Shown piece after piece: positions 1 to 7,311 of a stretch of 13,007 nucleotides of DNA. The stretch's first letter is position 1; the number at the start of each line of letters is the position of its first letter. The translations under genes were made by a program, and so were the position numbers. This stretch comes from Tissierellia bacterium (GTDB taxonomy: Bacteria; Bacillota; Clostridia; Tissierellales; Dethiosulfatibacteraceae). The notes under the pieces were generated by a model, which did not search any database, was not told where the DNA came from, and worked only from the letters and a program-made list of their open reading frames with translations. Where the stretch lies: assembly GCA_007116605.1 (NCBI GenBank), contig SKID01000159.1, forward strand, positions 1-13,007, given 5' to 3'.

Positions 1-741
1 AAAATGATAGGCCATCATTTTTTCTGATTTTGCTAACTCCTTAAGTGCATCCGTCAGTTGAATCTCACCACCAGCTCCAGGAGGTGTATGCTGCAAAATA
101 TCAAAAATGCTAGGTGTTATAATATACCGACCTAAAATTGCTATATTAGAAGGCGCATTCTCTAAAGAAGGTTTCTCAACCAAAGTATCTACTTGATAAG
201 TATCTTCATCCACTTGCTTGCCCGATACGATTCCATACTTATCAACGTCTCTGTCTAAAACAGGTTGTACACCCAAAATTGTTGTTTGATATTTGTTAAA
301 TTGCTCAATCAATTGTAGCAAACATGGCTTCTCTGAATAAACCACATCGTCTCCTAGCAATACGGCAAAAGGCTCGTCTTTTATAAATGCTTTGGCACAA
401 TAGATTGCATGTCCAAGTCCATTTGCTTCTTTCTGTCGTATATAATGGATATTTGCCATTTCAGAAATGCCTTTAACCATGCTCAATAAATCATCTTTGT
501 GTTTTTGTTCTAGTATGACTTCTAACTCAAATGATTTATCAAAGTGATCTTCTATGGGTCTTTTATTTCTCCCAGTAATAATTAAAATATCTTCAATTCC
601 TGAAGCAACGGCTTCTTCAACAATGTATTGAATGGTGGGTTTGTCCACAATGGGTAACATTTCTTTTGGTTGTGCCTTTGTAGCAGGCAAAAATCGAGTA
701 CCCAGACCTGCTGCTGGAATAATCGCCTTTTTTACTCTCAT
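1..741 (-). CDS. galU: UTP-glucose-1-phosphate uridylyltransferase, C-terminus cut by window edge
   Basis: Makes UDP-glucose from UTP and glucose-1-phosphate in the cytoplasm, the precursor for cell-wall glycans, teichoic-acid or glycolipid glucosylation. The visible 247 residues begin MRVKKAIIPAAGLGTRFLPA, with the nucleotide-binding signature GLGTRFLPATKAQPKEMLP. They continue through IEDILIITGRNKRPIEDHFD, a LGHAIYCA stretch, the LLGDDVV metal/nucleotide-site segment, LVEKP and GGEIQLTDAL, in the order expected of bacterial GalU. The family is about 290-300 residues, so roughly 45-50 C-terminal residues lie beyond base 1. The ATG (739-741) overlaps the mreB stop as TAATG, with an AAGGAAG-like ribosome site inside the end of mreB, so the two genes are probably co-transcribed and translationally coupled. 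No separate promoter is seen. The family assignment is firm; the choice of GalU over other nucleotidyltransferases rests on the N-terminal signature and QLTDAL motif. Confidence 0.95.
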   Translation of the reverse strand, partial: MRVKKAIIPAAGLGTRFLPATKAQPKEMLPIVDKPTIQYIVEEAVASGIEDILIITGRNKRPIEDHFDKSFELEVILEQKHKDDLLSMVKGISEMANIHYIRQKEANGLGHAIYCAKAFIKDEPFAVLLGDDVVYSEKPCLLQLIEQFNKYQTTILGVQPVLDRDVDKYGIVSGKQVDEDTYQVDTLVEKPSLENAPSNIAILGRYIITPSIFDILQHTPPGAGGEIQLTDALKELAKSEKMMAYHF

Positions 742-1760
742 TAGTATCTCTTCCTTTCATCCGAAAGCAAAGAACTAGAATATATATCAATATTGTCTAA
801 TGCTTTACCTGTTCCTAGAGCAACACTTGAAATTGCTTCTTCAGCCACTACCACAGAAACACCTGTTCTTTTTGAGATTAGCTTGTCTAAATTACTTAAC
901 AAACCACCGCCCCCAGTCAATATAATGCCCTTTTCACTTATATCAGCCGCTAACTCTGGTGGTGTTCTTTCTAACACAGAATGCACTGCGTCTGCTACTG
1001 CTGTCACTGTTTCTTCTAAGGCTTCTAACATATCTGTAGAAGAAATGGTTAAATTTTTAGGAAGACCGGTGACCAGATTTCGACCTCTTACCTCAACAAA
1101 ACGTTCTTCTTCCTCTGGAAATGCAGTTCCAATTTTAATCTTTAATTCTTCAGCACTGCGTAAACCAATCATCACATTGTATTTTTTTCTAATATATCGA
1201 ACAATCGCTTCATCAAACTTATCCCCAGCAATTTTAATGGATTTGCTGACAACAATCCCTCCTAATGATAGCACCGCTACATCTGTTGTGCCACCACCCA
1301 TATCTATCACCATGCTTCCAGATGGTTTTGACAAATCTACTCCTGCACCAATGGCAGCAGCTACTGGCTCTTCGATTAAATAAGTTTTACTTGCTCCTGC
1401 TTGGTTACAAGCATCAATCACTGCCCTTTTTTCAACTTCTGTCACACCACTAGGCACACACACAATCACACGTGGTTTTAAGATCGTAGTCCCTACAGCT
1501 TTTTTAATAAAATACTTGAGCATTTTTTCTGTAATGTCAAAGTCTGATATCACACCATCTCTCAAAGGTCTAATCGCTACAATATTGCCCGGTGTTCTGC
1601 CTAACATCATCCTTGCTTCTTCACCTACTGCAAGAATTTTATTGGTATTTCTATCTATAGCAACTACAGATGGTTCTTGTAGCACAATGCCTTTACCCTT
1701 AATATAGACTAAAACGGATGCTGTCCCTAAGTCTATTCCCATATCTGTTCTTAATCCCAT
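741..1760 (-). CDS. mreB: MreB-family actin homologue (rod shape-determining protein)
   Basis: Bacterial actin that polymerises under the membrane and guides peptidoglycan synthesis. It has 339 residues, normal for MreB/Mbl. Actin-fold motifs appear in order: phosphate-1 loop with DMGIDLGTASVLVY (6-19), the RPLRDGVISDFD segment (64-75), IEEPVAAAIG (129-138), phosphate-2 loop VIDMGGGTTDVAV (151-163), and adenosine motif IILTGGGGLL (279-288). The ATG at 1760 follows GGAGG at a 7-base spacing; a second in-frame ATG at residue 7 has no such site. The neighbours are sdaAA upstream and galU downstream, not mreC/mreD, so this is an orphan copy of the kind common in Firmicutes (MreB, Mbl or MreBH types cannot be told apart here). 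A likely promoter lies in the 59-base gap upstream. A lipid-precursor or envelope link with galU is inferred from the coupling. Confidence 0.93.
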   Translation of the reverse strand: MGLRTDMGIDLGTASVLVYIKGKGIVLQEPSVVAIDRNTNKILAVGEEARMMLGRTPGNIVAIRPLRDGVISDFDITEKMLKYFIKKAVGTTILKPRVIVCVPSGVTEVEKRAVIDACNQAGASKTYLIEEPVAAAIGAGVDLSKPSGSMVIDMGGGTTDVAVLSLGGIVVSKSIKIAGDKFDEAIVRYIRKKYNVMIGLRSAEELKIKIGTAFPEEEERFVEVRGRNLVTGLPKNLTISSTDMLEALEETVTAVADAVHSVLERTPPELAADISEKGIILTGGGGLLSNLDKLISKRTGVSVVVAEEAISSVALGTGKALDNIDIYSSSLLSDERKRY

Positions 1761-1788
1761 TTTTTTCCTCCAAAAGTATTATCTCTAT

Positions 1789-1811
1789 ATTATACAATAT
1801 TTCATTAACTT
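1789..1811 (-). promoter_or_regulatory. Candidate promoter of mreB-galU
   Basis: On the minus strand a perfect TATAAT (1789-1794) is preceded by TTTAAA (1811-1816, four of six -35 matches) at 16 bases. The element sits wholly in the gap between the sdaAA stop and the mreB start, and would allow mreB-galU to be transcribed apart from the serine dehydratase genes. The -35 box is weak, and no terminator is visible after sdaAA, so read-through from sdaA is also possible. The two boxes together span 1789-1816. Confidence 0.45.
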
Positions 1812-1819
1812 TTAAACCT

Positions 1820-2686
1820 TTATTTTAGTTTATCTGCTAATAACCTGCCTGTCGGAGTTGCTGCCATGCCTCCACGGGCCGTTTCTTTAAAGTCCGTATG
1901 CATGTTTTTACCCACAGTATACATGGCTTCTACCACTTCGTCAAAAGGAATGATAGATTGTATCCCTGCTAAAGCCATGTCTGCAGATGTAATGGCATTA
2001 ACTACACCTGATGCATTTCTCTTAGCACAAGGCGCTTCTACAAGACCTGCAATAGGATCGCATATCAGTCCCATGATATTTTTTAGAGCAATGGCTGCAG
2101 CATCAAAAGATGTTTTTGGTGACCCTCCCATCATATATACAAGGGCAGCTGCAGTCATCGCTGCAGCAGATCCACATTCTGCTTGACAACCGCCTTCAGC
2201 ACCTGCCACAGTAGCGTTTTCAGAAATAATCTTACCCACTCCTGAAGCGACTACCATCCCTTCTAAAATCAGCTGTCTCGATAGATTATATTTTTCTGCC
2301 ATTGTAATCAAAGCTGCAGGCAAAATACCACATGAACCTGCTGTGGGCGCAGCACATATGCGTCCCATAGATCCATTATGCTCTAGTGCTGAAAAAGCTC
2401 TTGCCATTGCCTTTAATATCCAACCATCAGATAAGCCTTCTCCTACTGCACGATATTGCATGAGTTTTTTGCTTTCACCACCTATTAAGCCTCCTAAGGT
2501 TGAAACAGGATGCTCCATAGCATAAGTCACTGAATGCACCATCACTTCTAAAATACCATCAATTTTTTTCAGGATTGCTTCTTTAGTCATCATGGTCTGC
2601 TTCATTTCTTCATTGATGATGACTTGGTATAACGAAAGATTATCTTTATCACACAAGTTTAATAACTCTGAACCATTACTATACAT
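1820..2686 (-). CDS. sdaAA: L-serine dehydratase, iron-sulfur-dependent, alpha subunit
   Basis: Catalytic subunit of the oxygen-sensitive [4Fe-4S] L-serine dehydratase, which deaminates L-serine to pyruvate and ammonia. It has 288 residues, close to the roughly 300 of two-subunit Firmicute enzymes. Visible motifs: AAPTAGSCGILPAAL (112-126), GAEGGCQAECGSAAAMTAAAL (around 162-182), GLICDPIAGLVEAPCAKRN (206-224). Cys167, Cys209 and Cys220 show the C-x41-C-x10-C spacing known for the three cluster-ligating cysteines of this family. The fourth iron site is left for substrate. The C-terminus (LLADKLK) has no cysteine, unlike long single-chain enzymes whose tail cysteine caps the cluster. The ATG at 2686 overlaps the end of sdaAB by 8 bases (ATGTATAG) and lies just after a GGGGGGAG ribosome site inside that gene, so translation is coupled and subunits are probably made in equal amounts. 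Confidence 0.96.
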   Translation of the reverse strand: MYSNGSELLNLCDKDNLSLYQVIINEEMKQTMMTKEAILKKIDGILEVMVHSVTYAMEHPVSTLGGLIGGESKKLMQYRAVGEGLSDGWILKAMARAFSALEHNGSMGRICAAPTAGSCGILPAALITMAEKYNLSRQLILEGMVVASGVGKIISENATVAGAEGGCQAECGSAAAMTAAALVYMMGGSPKTSFDAAAIALKNIMGLICDPIAGLVEAPCAKRNASGVVNAITSADMALAGIQSIIPFDEVVEAMYTVGKNMHTDFKETARGGMAATPTGRLLADKLK

Positions 2687-3365
2687 GAATCTCCCCCCTT
2701 ACTGGGTTAACAATCATAACTCCTATCATTTCATTAAGTCCCTTAATTTGCTTTATGATTTCAGTGGGAACCCCCTCATCAGTTTCTATAACCATGATCG
2801 CCTCTTGCGTGTGAATATTTCTACTAACTTTCATGTTGCCAATATTAACACTTCCTTTTGACAATAGCGTAGTTACTTGACTGATGATGCCTCTTTTATC
2901 AAAATGTTTTGTTATAATGGTAAAATAATTTCCTTTTAGTGCCACCTCAAAGCCATTGATATTTGTAATTATGACTTCACCTCCCCCTAGTGATGAACCT
3001 GTAATATCCATAATTACACCATCTGATTTCTCGATGATAAAACGGGCAGTATTAGGATGTGCATATCCTAAATCAACTTTTTTAAAACTGACTGCTAAGG
3101 TTCCCTGTGCTAAGTCCATTGCCTTTCTTAAACGTTCATCGTCAGGCTCAAAACCCATTAATCCTGCAACTAATGCCATTTCAGTCCCGTGACCTTTACC
3201 CGTTTCTTTAAAAGAGCCATGAAGTTGAATCTCCACACTTGAGATATCTTCTTCACAAATATATCTGGCCATTTTTCCAAGTCTCGCCGCACCTGCTGTA
3301 TGTGAACTTGAAGGCCCAATCATAACAGGACCCAAGACATCAAAAATAGATAAATTTTTACTCAT
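2679..3365 (-). CDS. sdaAB: L-serine dehydratase, iron-sulfur-dependent, beta subunit
   Basis: Partner subunit of the [4Fe-4S] L-serine dehydratase. The 228 residues carry the family motifs GPSSSHTAG (17-25), TGKGHGT (55-61), HPNT (103-106) and SSLGGG (124-129), followed by a C-terminal ACT domain at about 148-222 that begins YFTIITKHFDKRGIISQV. In known type enzymes the N-terminal part helps form the active-site cleft and the ACT domain is a likely small-molecule or dimerisation module. I chose the ATG at 3365 because GAGGAG (3374-3379) lies 8 bases upstream; an in-frame TTG two codons earlier (3371) would leave only 2 bases to that site. It is first in a minus-strand operon with sdaAA and is divergent from the KamA-family gene, with 262 bases between the starts. 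Confidence 0.95.
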   Translation of the reverse strand: MSKNLSIFDVLGPVMIGPSSSHTAGAARLGKMARYICEEDISSVEIQLHGSFKETGKGHGTEMALVAGLMGFEPDDERLRKAMDLAQGTLAVSFKKVDLGYAHPNTARFIIEKSDGVIMDITGSSLGGGEVIITNINGFEVALKGNYFTIITKHFDKRGIISQVTTLLSKGSVNIGNMKVSRNIHTQEAIMVIETDEGVPTEIIKQIKGLNEMIGVMIVNPVRGEIHV

Positions 3366-3373
3366 AAACAACG

Positions 3374-3379
3374 CTCCTC
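3374..3379 (-). promoter_or_regulatory. Ribosome binding site deciding the sdaAB start
   Basis: GAGGAG on the minus strand, 8 bases before the ATG at 3365 and only 2 bases before the alternative TTG at 3371. It favours the ATG and a 228-residue protein. Confidence 0.7.
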
Positions 3380-3491
3380 TTCATTTATAAACTTCATAAT
3401 GATATTTCTGTTTCCTTAGATACGATATATAATGAAGTAAAACCTCAATATTTCTTTTTATGTAAAAAATTCTTGGTTTTTCTGTGTTTTT

Positions 3492-3520
3492 TTGACTAAA
3501 ATACGCCTATATGGTATAAT
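3492..3520 (+). promoter_or_regulatory. Sigma-A-type promoter of the KamA-family gene
   Basis: TTGACT (3492-3497), 17-base spacer, perfect TATAAT (3515-3520). Initiation near 3527 would leave a leader of about 100 bases before the start codon at 3628. In the leader, AACATGTT (3585-3592) is a perfect 8-base palindrome within a longer A/T-rich near-palindrome; its role is unknown. On the opposite strand TTGACC (3534-3539) with a poor TACCAT 17 bases away (3511-3516) would place a weak sdaAB promoter face to face with this one. I do not call that one with confidence. Confidence 0.75.
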
Positions 3521-3627
3521 ATCTTTGCATTTCGGTCAATCTACTTATTTTCCTTTCCGATTATATCACAATTTCAATCTTTTAAACATGTTAAAACAAA
3601 ATTTAATATATAGGGAGTGATGCACTA

Positions 3628-4740
3628 ATGTTGTCATGGAAAGACATGCTAAAGGATAACATATTAAGAGTTGAGGATTTGGACAAAGTACTGCATATGT
3701 CCCCCGAAGAAAAAGAGAGACTGGTTCAAATTTGCCAGCGCCACCCTATGCGGACGACTAAATATTATTTTGACCTTATAGATTGGTCAGATGAAAATGA
3801 CCCTATCCGCAAATTATCTATTCCTGATATGATGGAGTTAGATGAGTCTGGAGATTACGATACCAGTGGTGAATCAACAAATACTAAAATGCCTGGCTTG
3901 CAACATAAGTATGCTGCCACTGCATTAGTTTTATCGACGAATGTATGCTTTATGTACTGTCGTCATTGTTTTAGAAAACGTATGGTTGGATATTCTCAAG
4001 ATGAAATCAATCAACGCATGGAAGAATCTGTCTCCTATATTGAAAATCATCCAGAAATCAATAATGTCCTCGTTTCTGGGGGTGATTCTTTAGCGTTGAG
4101 TAACGAAATGATTGAAGAATATCTAAAACACTTGTCTGAAATAGAACATTTAGACTTTATCCGTCTTGGTTCGCGTGTTCCTGTGGTTTTCCCACACAGA
4201 ATTTTTATGGATGATGAATTATTATCAATCCTTGAAAATTATAACAAAAAGAAAGAGATCATTTTGATTTCACAATTTAATCATCCGAAAGAATTAACAG
4301 AAGAAGCTAAAAAATCAATTAAAGCCCTTAAAAATATTGGTATCACTTTAAGAAACCAGACGGTATTGTTAAAAGGCATTAATGATGATCCAAATGTAAT
4401 GAAACAGTTATTGAAAGACCTTTCACGAAACGGCATTCACCCCTATTACGTGTTCCAATGCCGCCCAGTGAAGTATGTGAAGTCTAGCTTCCAAGTCTCT
4501 TTATACGAAGGTATTGAGATTATTGGTAAAGCAAAAGATGGATTAGATGGCGTCAGTAAAGCATTTAAATATGCTATGTCTCATCCAAGAGGCAAAATAG
4601 AAATTTTTGGTAAAACGGACACCCATTTCATTATGAAATTCCATCAGAATAAATTTAAAGAAGACGAAGATCGGATGCTAATGATACCGATTGATAAATC
4701 GGCAAACTGGTTGGATGAAGATTTAAATCCAATGGAATAA
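3628..4740 (+). CDS. KamA-family radical SAM, PLP-dependent aminomutase; substrate unknown, probably not lysine
   Basis: 370 residues of the lysine 2,3-aminomutase superfamily, which moves an alpha-amino group to the beta carbon using a [4Fe-4S]/SAM radical and PLP. The radical SAM motif CFMYCRHC is at 107-114 (CxxxCxxC), followed by VLVSGGDSLALS (147-158), the PLP-side segment IRLGSRVPVVFPHRI (178-192), HPYYVFQCRPVK (271-282), and GK at 322-323, where Lys323 fits the PLP lysine (Lys337 of the Clostridium subterminale enzyme). The two aspartates that hold the lysine side-chain amine in that enzyme (Asp293, Asp330) are replaced: the CDL segment is CRP here (Arg279), and the segment before the PLP lysine is shorter (SHPRGK, no Asp). 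Glutamate 2,3-aminomutase also replaces both aspartates, one by a basic residue. An acidic or neutral substrate is therefore inferred. The short C-terminus differs from true lysine 2,3-aminomutases (about 416 residues). The ribosome site GGGAG is 10 bases before ATG. It is monocistronic. Confidence 0.88.
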   Translation: MLSWKDMLKDNILRVEDLDKVLHMSPEEKERLVQICQRHPMRTTKYYFDLIDWSDENDPIRKLSIPDMMELDESGDYDTSGESTNTKMPGLQHKYAATALVLSTNVCFMYCRHCFRKRMVGYSQDEINQRMEESVSYIENHPEINNVLVSGGDSLALSNEMIEEYLKHLSEIEHLDFIRLGSRVPVVFPHRIFMDDELLSILENYNKKKEIILISQFNHPKELTEEAKKSIKALKNIGITLRNQTVLLKGINDDPNVMKQLLKDLSRNGIHPYYVFQCRPVKYVKSSFQVSLYEGIEIIGKAKDGLDGVSKAFKYAMSHPRGKIEIFGKTDTHFIMKFHQNKFKEDEDRMLMIPIDKSANWLDEDLNPME

Positions 4741-4756
4741 TCACCTTTAACAATCA

Positions 4757-4813
4757 AATAATAGCTTTTTAAGACTGTACTCAAACCAGTTTACGAAGAG
4801 CTATTATTTTTTT
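4757..4813 (+). terminator. Rho-independent terminator of the KamA-family gene
   Basis: A perfect 10-base stem AATAATAGCT (4757-4766) / AGCTATTATT (4799-4808), with an inner imperfect stem including ACTG/CAGT, is followed by a run of seven T ending at 4813. It starts 17 bases after the stop codon. Confidence 0.85.
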
Positions 4814-4976
4814 GTGTTAAAGCCACGAGTAAATGACTATATGGTATCCCAATTTCCAAAGTAACTAGCCACAGATTGAAGACAGATATTTAACCGCTAT
4901 AAGTTAAAATCTTAGTACTGTTAATTTTTAATAAGTCTATTTATTCATTTTTTTAAGTTTTTTTTCAAATTTAGCC
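4814..4976. other. Gap between terminator and arg promoter; no gene, possible half ARG box
   Basis: A/T-rich, no open frame with a ribosome site, and no T-box or other riboswitch signature visible. TTATTCAT (4941-4948) is the reverse of ATGAATAA, which matches one half of the Firmicute ArgR box; no matching partner half lies next to it. Confidence 0.35.
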
Positions 4977-5004
4977 TTGACACTTCTTCATATAAATGTA
5001 TAAT
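4977..5004 (+). promoter_or_regulatory. Consensus sigma-A promoter of argCJB
   Basis: TTGACA (4977-4982), 16-base spacer, TATAAT (4999-5004), both boxes perfect. The predicted start near 5011 gives a leader of about 27 bases before argC. A strong promoter like this on a biosynthetic operon implies repression rather than activation as the control mode. Confidence 0.85.
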
Positions 5005-5010
5005 TATATA
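4997..5010. promoter_or_regulatory. Possible ArgR operator over the argC -10 box
   Basis: TGTATAATTATATA matches 11 of 14 positions of the ideal palindromic arginine box TGAATAATTATTCA and contains a perfect 10-base palindrome TATAATTATA (4999-5008). Its place on the -10 box fits repression by arginine-bound ArgR. The match could be chance in so A/T-rich a region, and no argR gene is in the window. Confidence 0.3.
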
Positions 5011-5025
5011 ATATTATCTATTATT

Positions 5026-5032
5026 AAAGGAG
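5026..5032 (+). promoter_or_regulatory. Ribosome binding site deciding the argC start
   Basis: AAAGGAG, 5 bases before ATG at 5038. An earlier in-frame ATG (4996) overlaps the -10 box, so it would lie upstream of the transcript start and cannot be used from this promoter. Confidence 0.85.
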
Positions 5033-5037
5033 TTACT

Positions 5038-6081
5038 ATGATTAAAGTTGGCATCGTTGGCGGGACCGGTTATGCAGGTCAAGAACTTGTTCGAATTCTT
5101 ATCCATCACCCTTATGTAGAGCTTAAATATATTGCTTCCCACTCTCATGTAGGAGCTTTATATTGTGATAACTATCTAAACTACTATAATCATTTAGATC
5201 TTAAATGTGTGACTTTCAATCCTGAACAATGGGCTAGTGAACTAGATGTCATTTTTTTCGCACTTCCCCATCATCATTCCTCACAACTCATTTCTAAAAG
5301 GCTATTAGATCAAGTGATCATTATTGATTTAGGTGCTGATTTTCGCATGAAAGATATCAAAACTTATGAACAATGGTATGGTTCTGGACATGGCCACCCA
5401 GAACTGATTTCACAAGCTGTTTATGGCTTAACTGAACTATTTAGAAAGGATATCCAGTCCGCTCGCTTAATTGCAAATCCTGGATGTTATACGACCTGTA
5501 GCATTTTGACTTTAGCCCCTTTATTAGCTAATGACCTTATTAGTCCTGAAAATATCATTATTGATGCTAAGTCAGGCATTAGCGGTGCAGGTCGCAGTCT
5601 TTCTCTTACAACCCATTATACAGAAATCAACGAAAATATTAAAAGTTATAATATAGGTCAGCACCGACATACCCCTGAAATAGAAGAAAACCTCTCTGTT
5701 TTTTCAAATACACCTATTCATTTAACTTTTACACCTCATTTAGTTCCAATGAATCGAGGTATTCTAACCACCATCTATTGCAAACCAAAAAAGGAGGTAT
5801 CCCTTTCAACACTTCGTCAATGTTATGTCAATCATTACCAAGATGAAGCCTTTATCAGACTATTGCCTGAAGGAATACCTGCTGAAACTCGCTGGGTTAA
5901 GGGAACAAATTTAATAGACATTAACTGCTTTTACAATCATGAAACCCATCAAATTGTCCTTACCAGTGCTTTAGATAACTTGGTGAAAGGTGCATCTGGA
6001 CAAGCTGTACAAAACATGAATGCGATTCATAGTATTAAAGAAACTACTGGACTTGATTTTATCAGTCCTTTCCCAATATAG
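5038..6081 (+). CDS. argC: N-acetyl-gamma-glutamyl-phosphate reductase
   Basis: Third step of ornithine/arginine biosynthesis: NADPH-dependent reduction of N-acetylglutamyl phosphate to N-acetylglutamate semialdehyde. It has 347 residues, typical of the ArgC type found with ArgJ. The start gives MIKVGIVGGTGYAGQELVRI, with the Rossmann dinucleotide motif GGTGYAG at 8-14. The catalytic cysteine is Cys150 in NPGCYTT (147-153). SGISGAGR (179-186) and GQHRHTPEIE (207-216) hold substrate and general-base residues (His209 or His211), and PHLVPMNRGI (233-242) and VKGASGQAVQNMN (316-328) are conserved C-terminal segments. It is the first gene of argCJB; its TAG stop lends its last base to the argJ ribosome site. 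A strong promoter and a possible ArgR site are directly upstream. Confidence 0.96.
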   Translation: MIKVGIVGGTGYAGQELVRILIHHPYVELKYIASHSHVGALYCDNYLNYYNHLDLKCVTFNPEQWASELDVIFFALPHHHSSQLISKRLLDQVIIIDLGADFRMKDIKTYEQWYGSGHGHPELISQAVYGLTELFRKDIQSARLIANPGCYTTCSILTLAPLLANDLISPENIIIDAKSGISGAGRSLSLTTHYTEINENIKSYNIGQHRHTPEIEENLSVFSNTPIHLTFTPHLVPMNRGILTTIYCKPKKEVSLSTLRQCYVNHYQDEAFIRLLPEGIPAETRWVKGTNLIDINCFYNHETHQIVLTSALDNLVKGASGQAVQNMNAIHSIKETTGLDFISPFPI

Positions 6082-6090
6082 GAGGCTCAA

Positions 6091-7311
6091 ATGAAAATTA
6101 ATCATAATGGTGTGACTGAAGCAAAGGGCTTTTTTGCTTGTGGCCGTTACACTGGTCTAAAAAACAAACGTCGAGATTTAGCAATTATCTATTCAAAAGT
6201 ACCTGCTACTTATGCCGGTACATTTACTCAAAGCTTAGTGAAAGGTGCACCTGTTATTCGTAATATTGAAGTTCTAAAAAACAAAAGCCTGATTCAAGGC
6301 ATTGTCATTAATAGTGGCCATGCCAACTCTTGCACAGGCCATCAAGGAATAATAAACAACCAAAAAATGGCAGATAGCCTAGCTACTCATCTGAAAATTC
6401 CTGTCGAAAGTGTTCTTACCGCTTCTACTGGTGTGATTGGTGTTCAAATTCCCATTGATATCATCGAAGAAGGCATCGAGAAAAGTGTCCACTTTCTAAC
6501 CAATGACCGTCAAGGGGCTATTGATGCTGCCTCTGCCATAATGACCACAGATACCGTTTCAAAAGAAGTCTCTGGACAAGTCATCATCGGTGGCAAAGTG
6601 GTACGTATAGGCGCAATGGCAAAGGGTTCAGGAATGATCCACCCAAACATGGCTACCATGCTAACTTTTATTACTACTGACGTGGACATTGAACAACATT
6701 TATTGCAAAAAGCACTGTTAGATAGTGTTCAAGATACTTACAACATGATTTCTGTTGATGGAGACACGAGCACCAATGATATGGTTTTTGTTTTAGCTAA
6801 CGGATTGGCAGAAAACAATAAAATCACAGAAGAAAACGAAGACTATGATGCTTTCAAAAAAGCCCTTGATTTGATTAATCGAGAGCTTGCCATTATGATT
6901 GTCAGAGATGGTGAAGGCGCTACCAAAACTTTAGAAGTGAAAATCTACGGTGCAAAAACAAAACAAGATGCCCGTTTATTAGCACGTTCTATAGTCAACT
7001 CAAATCTTGTTAGGACTGCTTTTTTTGGTGAAGACGCTAACTGGGGTCGTATTTTATGTGCCATGGGCTATTCTGGAGCAATGTTTAATCCTGATGCTGT
7101 ATCCTTGATGCTCAAAAGTCGATTTGGGAGCATTCGTCTAGTGGAGGAGGGTATTCCTTTAAGCTTTAATGAAGAAGTTGCTGCAGAAGTTTTAAAAGGC
7201 AATTCAGTTGAAATTATATTAGTCCTTAAAGATGGTCATGCTGATGCTGAAGCTTGGGGTTGTGACATGTCCTATGACTATATCAGAATAAATGGAGACT
7301 ATCGAACATGA
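6091..7311 (+). CDS. argJ: Bifunctional glutamate N-acetyltransferase / ornithine acetyltransferase
   Basis: Recycles the acetyl group from N-acetylornithine to glutamate, giving ornithine and N-acetylglutamate; many members also start the pathway from acetyl-CoA. It is an Ntn-type enzyme made as a precursor that cuts itself before a nucleophilic threonine. Here the junction is Ala188-Thr189 in GMIHPNMATMLTF (181-193), giving alpha and beta chains of about 188 and 218 residues. STGVIG (112-117) supplies the oxyanion-hole region, and SVDGDTSTND (221-230) and the FFGEDANWGRIL segment are typical. The 406 residues are full length. The ATG follows GGAGG (6081-6085) by 5 bases, 9 bases after argC. 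Mono- versus bifunctionality cannot be read from sequence alone; no separate argA is in the window. Confidence 0.96.
   Translation: MKINHNGVTEAKGFFACGRYTGLKNKRRDLAIIYSKVPATYAGTFTQSLVKGAPVIRNIEVLKNKSLIQGIVINSGHANSCTGHQGIINNQKMADSLATHLKIPVESVLTASTGVIGVQIPIDIIEEGIEKSVHFLTNDRQGAIDAASAIMTTDTVSKEVSGQVIIGGKVVRIGAMAKGSGMIHPNMATMLTFITTDVDIEQHLLQKALLDSVQDTYNMISVDGDTSTNDMVFVLANGLAENNKITEENEDYDAFKKALDLINRELAIMIVRDGEGATKTLEVKIYGAKTKQDARLLARSIVNSNLVRTAFFGEDANWGRILCAMGYSGAMFNPDAVSLMLKSRFGSIRLVEEGIPLSFNEEVAAEVLKGNSVEIILVLKDGHADAEAWGCDMSYDYIRINGDYRT

Noticed and set aside
793..1383. 196-codon open frame on the plus strand
   Set aside because: It lies antisense within mreB, whose actin motifs are intact in the minus frame; it has no ribosome site and a low-complexity Ser/Thr/Pro-rich product typical of a shadow frame.
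3628..4740. Calling the gene lysine 2,3-aminomutase (kamA/ablA)
   Set aside because: The residues binding the lysine side chain are missing, the protein is about 45 residues shorter, and there is no beta-lysine acetyltransferase or kamDE next to it.
4814..4976. T-box or other leader riboswitch for argCJB
   Set aside because: The region lies upstream of the promoter at 4977-5004, so it is not transcribed with argC, and no T-box sequence is seen.
4996..5037. 14-residue N-terminal extension of argC
   Set aside because: The upstream ATG overlaps the consensus -10 box and has no ribosome site; ATG at 5038 has AAAGGAG at the right distance and gives the standard ArgC start.
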